Assembly (NCBI GenBank): GCA_051294375.1
Contig: CM119264.1
Coordinates: forward strand, 5,015,045 to 5,079,044
Length of the DNA stretch: 64,000 bases
Source: Paraspadella gotoi
Taxonomy: Eukaryota; Chaetognatha
Reading direction: 5' to 3'
The notes beneath the pieces were generated by a model. That model saw nothing but the letters and a program-made list of their open reading frames with translations, had not been told where the DNA came from and did not search any database. This document shows, piece after piece, positions 36,501-46,769 of this stretch (positions are counted from its first letter, which is position 1; the number at the start of each line of letters is the position of its first letter). The translations under genes and the position numbers were made by a program.

Positions 36501-39192
36501 CAATGACTTAAAAATACTTTTGTAAGTATTATTCATTGAAAAGCTTTTTACTTAAAGAATATTTGTTTCGGGCATTAGCAACTAAGTTTAAGCAGAGATG
36601 AAGCAGTTTTGTGATTAAAACTAAAGGATACTTAAGTCTTAAGTCTTAAGTTAATATGTCTTTCCAGGTTTCTTAAATCTTGGGAGAGTGTTAGATAATG
36701 TAAAAATCCTATTGCCGAAGTTAATTTGATGTTATTAAAACTGTCAACGAACCCTTGGGGTAGATCGAGGTCTCCTCGGCATCTCTCCCGTCACGAAGCT
36801 GTACTGAAGTCGGCCGTCTTCAACGTCCCTCGAAGCCGTCGTCCGGCGCCGACCGATGAGCGCCGGGGCGCCGTCTCGAAGACGGAAAGGCTCGCGGTCG
36901 CTGGTACCGACGAGGTCGACGAGGTGTCCCAAGGGTGTGGTCTGAAGACGTATGGCCACGAGTCCGTCCACAAGTCCGTGAACCTGAGACTGTGGTGCCA
37001 CAAGTCTTTCCAGTATCCACTAGACTGCCTACAAGTAAGTGGCCGCGAAGTCTCTCGGGCTCAAAGGTCTGGCCTAAAGGCTCACTGAAACGGTATCATG
37101 GCTAAAATGTGACGTGACGTGGTGTTGGCCTCACTCCGTAAAAGGCCGTTTTTGGACGGACTGAGAAAAGATCGAAAAGTCTATGGCCTCTATATCTGGT
37201 AAAGAAAAAATCTCCAAAAGAGCAAAGAAATGGCAAAACAAATGGCAAAGAAAAATAATAGAAATGGCATTACCATTTCTCTACAAAAACTTTAAAGAGA
37301 GAGTTTGAGAGAGTTAGAGAGTCCATTGATAATAATAAAATTCGTTGTTCGAAACTAATTCAAAATCTCTCTAATTCACTAACACAACGAAAGAAAGGAT
37401 TTCACATAAAAAGTAAAAAGTAAAAAATGATCAATGTAAAAAAATTTTTTTTTTTCAAGGTGATGATTGGTCAAGGCTTTCATGAATTGGCGGAGGATGA
37501 AGAAAAAGTTTTAAAACGCAGCTTTCATATTTTTGATAGAGATGATAAAGGTAAAATTTTTTGAAGGTTTGATAAAAATTTAAAAATAAACAATTCGAAA
37601 ATATATTCTAATTCTTTGAGTATTCTTCGTTACTGTAAGATTACCTGTCATGCCTGCAGCGCCGAGAATTTTACATAGGGGTGGAAACAAAGTCTATAGT
37701 AAATGTCGCCCTACTTTTTAATTATTTAGTTTCTATAAAGTTGTCTACACTTTCATATAACATTGGTACAACCAAAGTAAAAATTATCCTTTCATTTATT
37801 AAATAAGCTATCTTGCCCCTAACTTTGGACAGGCTATTATGGGTCAAGACATCCATCCCTCTGACAAGATAATATCATAGCAGGACCCTGCAGGTTTTCA
37901 ATTAAGACTCTCTCCTGGTCTACACGGATTTCAAATAGGAGTGAAATGAAAAGATTAAATACTGTGGCTAAATTATTAATTATAGCCATTTCAAATTTTG
38001 TACCCTGGTAAAAAAATTGCTGACGTTTTTTATTTTCCAACTCCCAGTAGTCCAGCTTGCTTTCTTTCTTAGTTATGTGCTGATTAATACCATGGTCGAA
38101 TTTCAAAAACGAAAAATTTGTTGTAAGATATATTTTATGAAAACAAAATAAAATGTTTTAAAATTTGGGTTTATCTTACAAAAATAGATATTAAAGTATG
38201 TGTCTGTGCAATCAGAATGTCAAAAACTTTTTTACAGCCACAATGACAGCCCTTTTCATTTGATAGTTTTTTTAGTTAAAACTTATAGAAAAAAAAAAAT
38301 TTCCGCTTAGAAAAAAAATTGGAAAAGAACATTGATCTGGCAAGCACATGTTACCTCACTAAACCTTGAAATATATTAATGAGATTTTTTTTCATGCTCC
38401 CGAGAGTTTATATTAAATAATGAATGTAAAAGAAATTATAATATTTGCCTCATTTTTTTCACAAGAAGTTTGAAATTGAAATATCATATAAGAGGGGAAA
38501 AATTCTCCAAAAAAGCTGCTGGAAAGCAAGCGCACCAGTTGTTATGATGTAAAGTATTCACAATTTGGCATATATGAACATAAACGTCAGGGAATTTTCT
38601 AACTAATGAAATAATCAAATATCAATCATATTGAGTCAGTTAAGAATAATAACAAATCTTTTCATTTCACTCCGATTTGAAATCCGTGTTGTATATTCAC
38701 TCTGAGAGTATCTGGCTACCCTATCAATGAAGTGGCATAATATTTCAAAGAATATTTCAATTGTATGAAGAACTTCTTTAAATATTAGCTCGGGAAATAC
38801 TGTATTGTACTATTGTATTGCATAATAATTACTTCCTATTTTCTAACATTCACTGTCAATCCATTTAGAATTCGCTTATTAAAGGATTCATCAATTGTAT
38901 TATATTGTACTATTGTATTTCATGGTTTTATATCCTCTTTTCCAATTTCTTTTCAATCATTCGTTGTCAATCCATTTTGAATTCCCTCTTTAAAGGATTC
39001 ATCGATGCCTCAGATTTGAGCTTCGTCATCAAATGCTTCGGTCTCGATGTTTCCGTCGAAGAGTTGGACGACCTCATCGAAGAAGTCGACGGCCAAGGCG
39101 ACGGACGGATAGACTTTGAAACCTTCGTTGCCCACATGTGTTCGGAGATGCCAGATTTTTTGAAAAAGAGAAGAAGAACCATCAGTCTTTGA
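33576..39192 (+). CDS. Calmodulin-like EF-hand protein, six exons recognised
   Basis: Exons: 33576-33588 (MSEQ), 34834-34903, 36020-36148, 36367-36417, 37460-37550, 38996-39192 (stop TGA). All have GT-AG borders, and phases agree except between 34903 (phase 2) and 36020 (phase 0), so one short exon is missing or an indel is present. The four EF-hand loops begin DVCGQGF, DLNKDDM, DRDDKGF and DGQGDGR. Only loop 2 (D.N.D.…E12) is canonical; loop 1 has Cys/Gln/Ser at positions 3/5/12, loop 3 ends in Asp and loop 4 in Thr. About 180 residues with a basic C-terminal tail. It belongs to the calmodulin/troponin C/centrin group; an exact orthologue cannot be named. Probably a cytosolic Ca2+ sensor with reduced binding, or one in which some hands are structural. 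Confidence 0.85.
33704..33850. repeat. Perfect 72-bp inverted repeat (palindrome, 3-nt spacer)
   Basis: Left arm 33704-33775 is the exact reverse complement of 33779-33850; the centre is GTC. It lies in the first intron of the EF-hand gene. The arm contains 'GAGTCGAAACATGT', which is also found in the hammerhead-like element at 54652-54665. Confidence 0.97.
35018..35345 (+). mobile_element. Helitron-like element H, truncated copy
   Basis: Begins 'CGACTATAATTCACTTTGTCGG' and keeps the GTCCGTCC block, the 'TTAGCAAAAAACACCAATTACTC' segment and one minisatellite unit ending near GAGTGGAAATGAG. It lacks the terminal hairpin and the 3' end. It lies in an intron of the EF-hand gene. Confidence 0.7.
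36740..37090. other. GC-rich open segment in an EF-hand gene intron
   Basis: An island of high GC in AT-rich intron sequence, open for 120 plus-strand codons and carrying a strong donor 'CTACAA|GTAAGTGG' at 37032-37033. No convincing acceptor before it and no family motif. Internal near-repeats 'CACAAGTCCGTGAACC' and 'CACGAGTCCGTCC'. Perhaps a transposed gene fragment or an exon of an unknown gene. Confidence 0.3.
37762..37935 (-). repeat. Dispersed element D, copy 3
   Basis: Reverse-oriented copy in an intron of the EF-hand gene, with 'AAGCTATCTTGCCCCTAACTTTGG' replaced by small differences relative to other copies and the same gagag-TCTTAATTGAAAACCTGCAGGG end. Confidence 0.75.
38860..39005 (+). 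repeat. Local duplication around the last 3' splice site
   Basis: The block ending 'TGTCAATCCATTT.GAATTC' and 'TTAAAGGATTCATC' occurs at 38851-38893 and again at 38963-39004. Only the second copy continues into coding sequence. Confidence 0.75.
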
Positions 39193-39373
39193 TCTGCTTG
39201 AAGATAGAAATAAATAGAAAGAAGTAAATAGAAAGAAAATTGGTAGAAAATAGCAGTTGCTTTTGTATTTCTATATGGATGTAATTCCTTCATTTATGTA
39301 AATTCCTTCATTGAGGTAAATAGATAAATTCAAATATACTACGAAGGATATTATTACAAAGCGTGTCAATTTT

Positions 39374-40127
39374 TAGTCGGATCTGCTTATCAGCAGATCC
39401 CGACTCTATAATTCACTTTGTCGGTCCGTCGGTCCGCCCCCTCAATTTTGTCGGGCACACACTTATATCATGTCAGAACATCGAATTATGATAAATTATG
39501 CAAAAAAATGATGTCAGTCCGTCCGTCCGTCCGTCCCACCTTAGCAAAAAAGAACCAATTACTCGTGATTGGATGGATGGATTGGATTGAAATTTTGTGT
39601 GTGGGTAGGGAAGTGTGTGATTGAGCTGGATATGAAGTTTCGATGGAATCGTCCGAGTGGAAATGAGTTTAAATGGAAAAAACAAAAAATGAGGCGATTG
39701 ACATTGAATTTTGTATGTGGGTATGAAAGTGTGTGATAAAGCTGGAAATCAAGTTTCAATGGAATCGTCTGAGTGGAAATGAGTTTAAATGGAAAAAAAT
39801 AAAAACCTGTTTCACTAATTGATTATGCTTCTTTTTCCTTTTATATTAAATGTAAATGCAGGATGTATTAATTAATCAAATAATTAGTCAATTAATTAAT
39901 CAATAATTAATTAATCAGTCAATCAATCAAGTCAATCGTTATCGGCATTATTCTCATCGTCGTTAGTGACGAAAAGACCTAAAAACAAACATTTGGGATC
40001 AAATTAATTAATTAATTGCCTAATTAATTAATTAATTAACTTGATTAATTTAATTATTAATTAATTAATTACCGATAACGATCGTGGGCAGATCCGACAT
40101 TGTTTGCTCAAACTTGTTTTCATTGCT
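39374..40127 (+). mobile_element. Helitron-like element H, full copy
   Basis: Starts TTTTTAGTCGG with a hairpin (GGATCTGCT/AGCAGATCC around TATC), then the GTCCGTC block, two minisatellite units of about 125 bp (39590-39800), an AT-rich TTAATTAA region, and ends 'GCAGATCCGACATTGTTTGCTC' then 'AAACTTGTTT'. The end hairpin half GTCGGATCTGC and the 3' GCAGATCCGAC form an 11-bp subterminal inverted repeat. No coding capacity. It lies between the EF-hand and globin genes. Confidence 0.75.
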
Positions 40128-40660
40128 GTCGTATAAATTATATTTTTTGAGAAAAAAAAGAATAAAAAAACATTTACATCATAATCATTAGCGGCTTAGC
40201 CCTAAAAAACTGTTTTCATCTTTGTTATTGTGCACATGACTAAGGTGCAAGGTTTTTCGGAGAATAGTTGGCGGAAAGAGAAGACGTTCCCTCTTATTTA
40301 AGGTTAGATAATGTTGAACGGGTTCTGGGTGATGAGAGTGAAAGTCTTGCCTCAACATCGACGCATCAATATATCATTTTTATCTCAAGAATTTATCGAA
40401 TCAATAAATCATTGTCGCGGTGCTTGGCCCCGGCGCTGTCATTTAAGCTATATTAAATTTTAGATGAAAAATCATTTTTTTCAAACCAAACTTTCCAGTT
40501 TGAATAAATTAAATGCTTTTCCAGTTTGAATAAATTAAATGCTTTTCCAGTACGCGTCTTGGCCGGCGCTCGGGTGTTCAGTGTTCACTCAGCAAATGCT
40601 TCTTTACTCTTTTTGCTTGCACTAATAAAAAAAATCGTTTTCAGCCTTGGAATATCCGAA

Positions 40661-41953
40661 ATGGGTAAGAATGACTACATGGAATAATTATAGTAATATT
40701 TCAAAGTAAAATGTACTTACATTAAGATTGTATTTATTATCTTATTTTGTTTAGTACATATATTTGAAAGTTGCAATGTTAAAATATTGAATTACTTATG
40801 TTGTCGATTCAAAACCACTTTCTTAAATAACTTCTTTTCCGCAGCAACTGAAGCAGAGACGCAGATTCAAGATCCGGTGACTACCCTGACAAAAAAAGAA
40901 GTTGAAATATTGCAGACATCGTGGGCAAAAGCGATGGTGGACCAGCGCGCTGCGGGGATCCTGTTTTGGAGGGTCTTTTTTACGGGTTTATATTTGACTA
41001 AAGGAAGTGAAGTGTTTTTTTTAAGCATGAAAACATTTTAATTGTTTTAAGATAATAATTGTTTTAAGATCACCCGGATGCGATAGATCTTTTCAAGGAG
41101 TTTAAGGATAAGGAATTGGAGGAGGTAATCATTGGTGACCTCGATTTCAGTGAAATGAATCAAAAAACAATTTTAATTTGGTTCGATTTTTTAGATTTTG
41201 AAAATGGCGCGACTCCGAGCGCACGGCGTCACTGTCATGCGGGCCTTAACGTCCGTCATTGACAATCTGGACGATGCTGATGTCGTCGTCGAAATCCTCA
41301 AGAAGCAGGTGATGACAGATGTTGATGACAGATTGTAGGAGAGATATTGTGATGACAAATAGTGATGTTAAATTGGTATTGGAAATGGCTTAATGGATTG
41401 AATTGGTGCTGAAGGTTTGAATTGACTGTGGAATTGTTATCAAATTTTTGTTAAAACAAACCTACACTCATATTCTTAGGGTTACACCCATTTTGCTCAT
41501 GGCGTCAGGGTAGAACATTTTGTCCTTGTAAAAAATGTTCTCCTCAAGACTCTGAAGTTGGCGCTGGAAGATGAATTTCAAGAGGATGTCGTTTCGGTAT
41601 GATGCATCTTATAACTGTAGTCGGCGCATAACTGACCAATATAATGTTGACTGAAATATTATTAGTAATAATACTGTTAAGAGTGGCTGACACTTTAACC
41701 CCACGACTGATAAGTGTGAAGTAAATTATAATCATCAAAATTTGGACTCTCATTTAGTAGCAGATTTTAAATTGTTTCTAAAAATAGGGATGGAGTCCTT
41801 AACCCAAGAAAGCCTGTCCCAAGTTAAGGGTAAGCTAGTAATTGGTTAAATTAATAAATGAACTTTAATATTATTTCTAATTAACAGGCTTGGGAGAATG
41901 CGCTCGATGTCGTGGAGTCTCTTGTCATTGAAGGAAACCGGTTGGCTTTCTGA
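40661..41953 (+). CDS. Neuroglobin-like globin, six exons, 165 residues
   Basis: Exons: 40661-40664, 40845-40985, 41069-41124, 41195-41308, 41480-41596, 41888-41953. All borders are GT-AG and every phase fits, giving a complete 165-residue chain. Haem-pocket residues are present: Trp28 (A12), Phe60 in 'LFKEF' (CD1), distal His77 in 'LRAHGVTV' (E7) and proximal His109 in 'GYTHFAHGV' (F8). The segment after F8, 'GVRVEHFVLV', aligns with the neuroglobin GVKxxxF pattern. A reversible O2/NO-binding or redox haem protein in the cytosol; no signal peptide. The two-residue first exon is short but supported by phase and a good GTAAGA donor. Intron 5 carries a fragment of element D. Poly(A) signal at 42118. 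Confidence 0.93.
41790..41850 (+). repeat. Dispersed element D, fragment
   Basis: Core of the element (AAAGCCTGTCCCAAGTTAAGG) in the last intron of the globin gene. Confidence 0.6.
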
Positions 41954-42117
41954 ATCCAATGATTAACGACGCTGAAGACAAAAGATAATTTATCTTAGTA
42001 AATTCAAACTGGGCAGACTAATACGTTGTTACAGTGCGTCCCAATGGTACTTTATAAAAGCTTTCTGCTCAAAGAAAATGTCTAAATTTTAGATCTATTT
42101 CTCACAATTACTACATC

Positions 42118-42123
42118 AATAAA
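42118..42123 (+). terminator. Poly(A) signal of globin gene
   Basis: AATAAA 165 bp after the globin stop codon. Confidence 0.7.
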
Positions 42124-42359
42124 GGTGCTATTATTAATAAAGACGATGTCGCGAGTCAGTTCCTTTAACACAAGTTTAAAGACGTTTGACTGACAAAATT
42201 ACTCCTGGAGAGTTAGACGCCCAATCCAGCTTTTTCGTGCGAATCAGCTGGGCGAGAACCCGGGTTCTTTGGCATGGGAAGGACCCTTAATACATTGTAT
42301 AATTTTTTATTATTCCACATTAGTCAGTTTTTCTTTTTAAAATTGATTATTGCGCACAG

Positions 42360-42528
42360 GCGAGATATAGTTTCCTCAAACTATCCCGACCGAGGCACGC
42401 GGAATCTCGCGCTACATTCTGATGATATCGTCGTTCATCTAGGAAATGAATCTTTTGTCGACATCGAATTCGTCGGCGCGGGGGAGGTCACTTGGTTGCC
42501 ATATTCCGACCACTGGAGGACGCGTTAG
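42360..42528 (+). CDS. Possible last exon, product unknown
   Basis: Follows a GCGCACAG acceptor after a T-rich tract and stays open to a TAG at 42526-42528. The peptide includes 'NLALHSDDIVVHLGNESF' and 'GEVTWLPYSDHW'. It looks like ordinary globular protein rather than repeat-derived sequence, but I do not recognise the family and found no upstream exon. It could be a relic of a moved gene, because the globin gene ends only 400 bp before. Confidence 0.4.
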
Positions 42529-42879
42529 AAACGCCCCTTTACGACCCTCGTAAAATTGAAGGAAAAAGCATTTTAACAAAGCAGTCGTCGAGGTTTTGGT
42601 GCGATTTTTCGTAGTGCATGATGCAGTCACGACTTAACAGTAAATAATATGCTTATGTTCTTGCAATCATATATAATATTATAATTTTTTGATTGTAAAC
42701 CAAAGTACGTTTTATTTTTATCTAAATTTTAAAAGAGAAAGGTAGAGAAATTTACAAAGGTTTACAAAGAACTAAAAAAAGGCAAATTAGATAATAAAAA
42801 GAAAAGAAACCACAGAGAAAATTTCTAGGCAAACGAACGATGCCGGTTTCAGTCAAGCGAAATCCATGCGTTGCGTTTC

Positions 42880-43025
42880 CTAGCAGACGGCGTCGTTAGC
42901 GCGAAGAGCCGACGAAAAGCGGCGTCGGTTGGAGCCGAAAATTGGTTGGAACGATTCCGCCTTGATTCCCGGATTCAAGGTCGAATTCCTGAGCGTGTGC
43001 GGTTGGAGGATGGCGACCACGCTTG
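42880..43025 (-). CDS. Possible last exon (minus), product unknown
   Basis: Minus strand after a TTTCTCAG acceptor, open to TAG at 42880-42882; about 48 codons including 'SVVAILQPHTLRNSTLNP' and 'FGSNRRRFSSALRAND'. An AATAAAA motif on the minus strand lies about 165 bp further (42711-42717). Basic tail, no recognised domain. Upstream exons, if any, would lie beyond the SINE cluster. Confidence 0.4.
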
Positions 43026-43167
43026 CTGAGAAATGGTAATAATTGTAAAATTTATAGCGATATTTAACCAAAGAGCCCAATTTCTGTTCCTAATCGCTGA
43101 AATTAATTTAAACCTATATATTGAATTTGAATATTTTATTAAATATTTAACACTATCTTAATTTAAT

Positions 43168-43378
43168 CAGGTATGGTGGACCAACCGCAAGTCATTCTCC
43201 TCCCAACCCAAAGGTCCGGGGTTCTAGCCCGGTGGCCGCCTAGCAGTTAGGAGGGACGGGGCGCTTAACCCGTCTGTAACACGGTGTGACAGCCTGATCC
43301 GAGGCTCAGGGACTGCTTACATTGAACGGTTCTGTCACTAACTTATAACAATAATTACTGTCTCTTCACAGGGTCATT
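43168..43378 (+). mobile_element. tRNA-derived SINE S, copy 1
   Basis: Shares with the other copies the T-arm-like 'CGGGGTTCTAGCCCGG', 'AGGGACGGGGCGCTTAACCCG', the 'CCTGATCCGAGGCTCAGGGACTG' block and the 'AATAATTACTGTCTCTTC' end. The tRNA-like 5' half is deleted in this copy. Confidence 0.8.
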
Positions 43379-43667
43379 TTTCAAGGTTGACACATAATTT
43401 TAATGAAGTTTTTTAAAGATTTATTTTTTAAAGTTTATTAAAAATATATTTTGTAAGATTCAAAAACTCAAAACATTTGATAGTTTACATAATTAAAAAT
43501 TAAAATTAATTAATCCAGCAAACTCTTCTTTTAATATATAACCTAATTAACCATTAAACTTGTTGTATAGTTTCCTTTCTTTTCATTATTTTCAAAATTA
43601 ATTTACAAAGTAATATAGTGTGGCGAATCCAAAATTCGCCTCGCATATAGCTTGGTGAAACTCAGCT

Positions 43668-43865
43668 CATCCCATTAGCTAGGACAGATAAGTACTCGTT
43701 CACCAACCATGAGTTCCGGGTTTAATCCCCTCACGGCCACACTGGTTATAGTGTAATGGTGTTGGTATAAACACGCCAGTGATATGGGGTTGTTACTGCA
43801 GGTCCAAAGCCCTGAGCGCCAGCTGTCAGAAAATGCTTCATACCCCAATTTGTACATTTTGTAGT
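43668..43865 (+). repeat. Possible second tRNA-like repeat
   Basis: 'TAGCTAGGACAGATAAGTACTC' followed by 'CCGGGTTTAATCCC', resembling A and B boxes, then 'CAGTGATATGGGGTTGTTACTGC'. Only one copy in the window, so its status as a SINE is a guess. Confidence 0.35.
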
Positions 43866-44126
43866 AGACATTGAGTTAAGCCTTTTTTTTTGTTATTTGT
43901 TTAGATTTAGTTAAGACGAAAATTTTTGTGAAACAACAATTTAAATCATTTTGTATAATTTGTACATTTTCATTTGGACTCTTAATGGAATGTAATGCTT
44001 AGGATGGTGTGTTCCCCCTCTGAGCCAATGTGATTGGCTGAACGATGGTGGATGCGAGGTAGTATGAATAAATTGAATATACAGCCATAGTAGAAGTTTT
44101 ATTTTCTTTTAACGATTTAATAAACT

Positions 44127-44400
44127 GAAGAGACAGTAATTATTGTTATGTGTTGTGACAGAACCGTTCAATATAAGCAGTCCCTGAGCTTCGGATCAGG
44201 CTATAACACCATGTTACAGGCGGGTTAAGCGCCCCGTCCCTCTTAACTGCCAGACGACCACCGGGCTAGAACCCAGACCTTTGGATTGGGAGGCGAATGA
44301 CTTGCCTCCAGCACTAATGGCCGCTGATGAACGGTTGGTGGATTTTAGTCCACCATACATCCCCCCCTCCCGTAGGGAGAAGTCTGTTGCGTCTCTTCAG
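44127..44400 (-). mobile_element. tRNA-derived SINE S, copy 2
   Basis: Longest body among the copies, inverted relative to copy 1. On the minus strand the tRNA-like head (44252-44323) has acceptor strands CGGCCA and the partner region changed to TGGTCG, a T arm 'CTGGGTTCTAGCCCGG', then the GC-rich body and an 'AATAATTACTGTCTCTTC' end. Flanked by 'GTCTCTTCAGTG'. Confidence 0.85.
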
Positions 44401-44595
44401 TGAATTGTTGTTGTTAGTGGAAAGTTCGTCACCAAGTTGAGGCATGTCGCCTGATGTGTTGTGGGCAGAAAGTGCATCGCCAGGTTGAGGCATGTCGCCT
44501 TAAAGTGTTGTTGTTGCTGTTGTGTTCGAATGACTTGCCTCCGGCACCAATGGCCGCTGATGAACGGTTGGTGGATTTTAGTCCACCAATAAAAC
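44401..44595 (-). mobile_element. SINE S-related segment, copy 3
   Basis: Contains two copies of a unit of about 50 bp, 'GTGCATCGCCAGGTTGAGG' with 'CATGTCGCC', then the 'TTGCCTCCGGCACCAATGG' head half and the GTGGATTTTAGTCCACC hairpin. A rearranged partner of the SINE directly beside copy 2. Confidence 0.7.
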
Positions 44596-44847
44596 AAACA
44601 TTGTTAAAAAAAATAAAACTATTCTCTTTGTAAACCATTAAACTTAAAAATTTATTTCTATGTAAATGAAATGGGGCACTTTTGAAAATATGGCCAAGCT
44701 GTTTTCGAAAAGTTAAGTTCCTCTTTATTTTAAATATTCGTCGTTTTTGTTTTGTCATTCTTTTCTTTTAAATAATTGATTGTTATCGCGGTCTCGGAAG
44801 TGACCCAATTCACCCACCTCACTTGCCTTTGTGTTTACGACCTGTAA

Positions 44848-46115
44848 AATAAACAAGTTTGAGCAAACAATGTCGGATCTGCCTACGAAAATTAATTAAT
44901 TAATTAATCGATTAATTAATTAATCAATATTAATTTTAATATTTAAAAATTAATTATAAATTTATATACAGCTTATCATCATCGATGTCCTTAAAATAAA
45001 GTAAATGTGACTTATATTTTTTCCATTTAAACTCATTTCCACTGGCACAATTCCGTCAAAACTTTATATCTAGCTTCTTCACAAACTTTTCTTCCCGCTA
45101 ACAAAATTTCATCTCAATCTATTATGGGTTAAAATAAGTAAAAAGAGTCAAGTAAATGTGACTTATATTTTTTTCATTTGAACTCATTTCCACTCGTACC
45201 AAAACTTTATATCAAGCTTCGTCCACATTTTCCTACCCACACACAAAATTTGAACTCAATCTATCCATCCAATTATGATTAATTAGAGTATATTTATTGG
45301 TTAAAATAAGTAAAAAGATTTTAGTAAATGCGACTTATGTTTTTTCCATTTAAACTCATATCCACTCACACGATTCCATCCAAACTTTATATCCATTATA
45401 TTCATTCCGATCCAATCAGCCAACACGAGTTATTGGGGATTTTTGCTAAGTGGGACGGATGACGGATTGATTGACTGATTAATTAATTAGTGATTAATTA
45501 ATTGACTAATTGATTAATTAACTGATTAATTATTTGATTTATTAATACATCCTGCATATACATTTAATATAAAAGGAAAAAAAATCCTAATCAATTAGTG
45601 AAACAGGTTTTTTTGTTTTTTTCATTTAAACTCATTTCCACTCAAACGATTCCATCGAAATTGGTTTCCTGTTCAATCACACACTTTCCTACTCACATAC
45701 AAAATTCCAAGTCAATCGCCCCATCCACTCATGAGTAATTGGTGTTCAAATAGTGAATTATATTTTTTTGTTTTTTCCATTTAAACTCATTTTCACTTGG
45801 ACGATTCCATCGAAACTTTATATCCAGCTCAATCACAACACTTCCCTACCCAACAACAAAAATTTCATTTAAATCCATCCATCCAATCACGAGTAATTGG
45901 TGTTTTTGCTAAGGTGGGATGGACGGATGACGGCAGACAGACAGACAGACAGATGGACGGACATCATTTTTTTTGAATAATTTATCATAATTCGATGTTC
46001 TGACATGATATAAGTTAGTGCCCGACAATATTGAGGGGGCGGACCGACGGACCGACAAAGGGAATTATAGAAGTCGTGGATCTGCTGATAAGCAGATCCG
46101 ACTAAAAATACCCTA
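44848..46115 (-). mobile_element. Helitron-like element H, long copy
   Basis: Reverse orientation: the 3' end 'AAACAAGTTTGAGCAAACAATG' (complement) is at 44848 and the 5' hairpin GGATCTGCTGATAAGCAGATCC at 46079-46103. It holds about five degenerate minisatellite units (near 45018, 45163, 45330, 45615, 45777) and AT-rich TTAATTAA blocks at 44885 and 45475-45545. Possibly two elements nested or joined. No coding capacity. Confidence 0.75.
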
Positions 46116-46503
46116 AAGAAAAGATTTTTATTCACAATACAAATATTGGCAAAAAATCAAACACTACACTTGTAAATATCGCTCAAGAAAAACACCATCG
46201 TCGGATAACTAGATTTTCTCATAATAATGATAATTACAGGAGTTAGTTTCCCACTTGATAGGAATTCATCCTGTTTCTAATATTAAGCAACTTTGCTTAA
46301 GTGCTTGCTTGATGCTTTTTTCGCTTGTTTTCTCGCCTTTTTTTATTTACTCTTTCTTTCTCCATCTCATTTATTTCGCTTCTTTAATTTCTTCATTAAC
46401 TCGTTATTTCAAACTGACTTTCCTTTTTCCTCTTCTTTCTCTTATTCCAATTTCTATTTTTCTTCATATCCTCCTTCTCTTTCTCATTCATTCTCTTATT
46501 TTC

Positions 46504-46513
46504 NNNNNNNNNN
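46504..46513. other. Assembly gap (10 N)
   Basis: Run of N after a CT-rich tract. Confidence 0.99.
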
Positions 46514-46725
46514 GAGGCGCCGTGAAAGGATCGAGAGAGCGGCGCTCCTCACGAGAGCCACGCCCATTTCCATCTTGTCCCGGGCGCGTCCTTGCTTCAC
46601 TGGCACGCGCTCTTCCCTGGGGGCGAAATTTTAATCTGCCTCTGAAGAGTTCAAGGCCATGGAATTTTGCGCGTTATCAACAGGAACTTCAATCTGGACC
46701 GATGCAAGAAGATTTGATTAAACTC
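46514..46725. other. GC-rich island beside gap, coding status unresolved
   Basis: Base composition is like exons in the left part of the window and several frames are open on both strands. The plus strand could end at an 'AACTC|GTAATTC' donor near 46722; the minus strand has an open frame after a CTTCAG acceptor at 46639. No family motif. Confidence 0.25.
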
Positions 46726-46769
46726 GTAATTCTTTCACTGTATATTATTTTTATAATATTTATTAGTTA

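Noticed and set aside
40268-40456. Possible upstream exon of the globin gene
   Set aside because: It begins with TTG, not ATG, and has no donor that fits the globin phase; the ATG at 40661 with GTAAGA donor fits perfectly.
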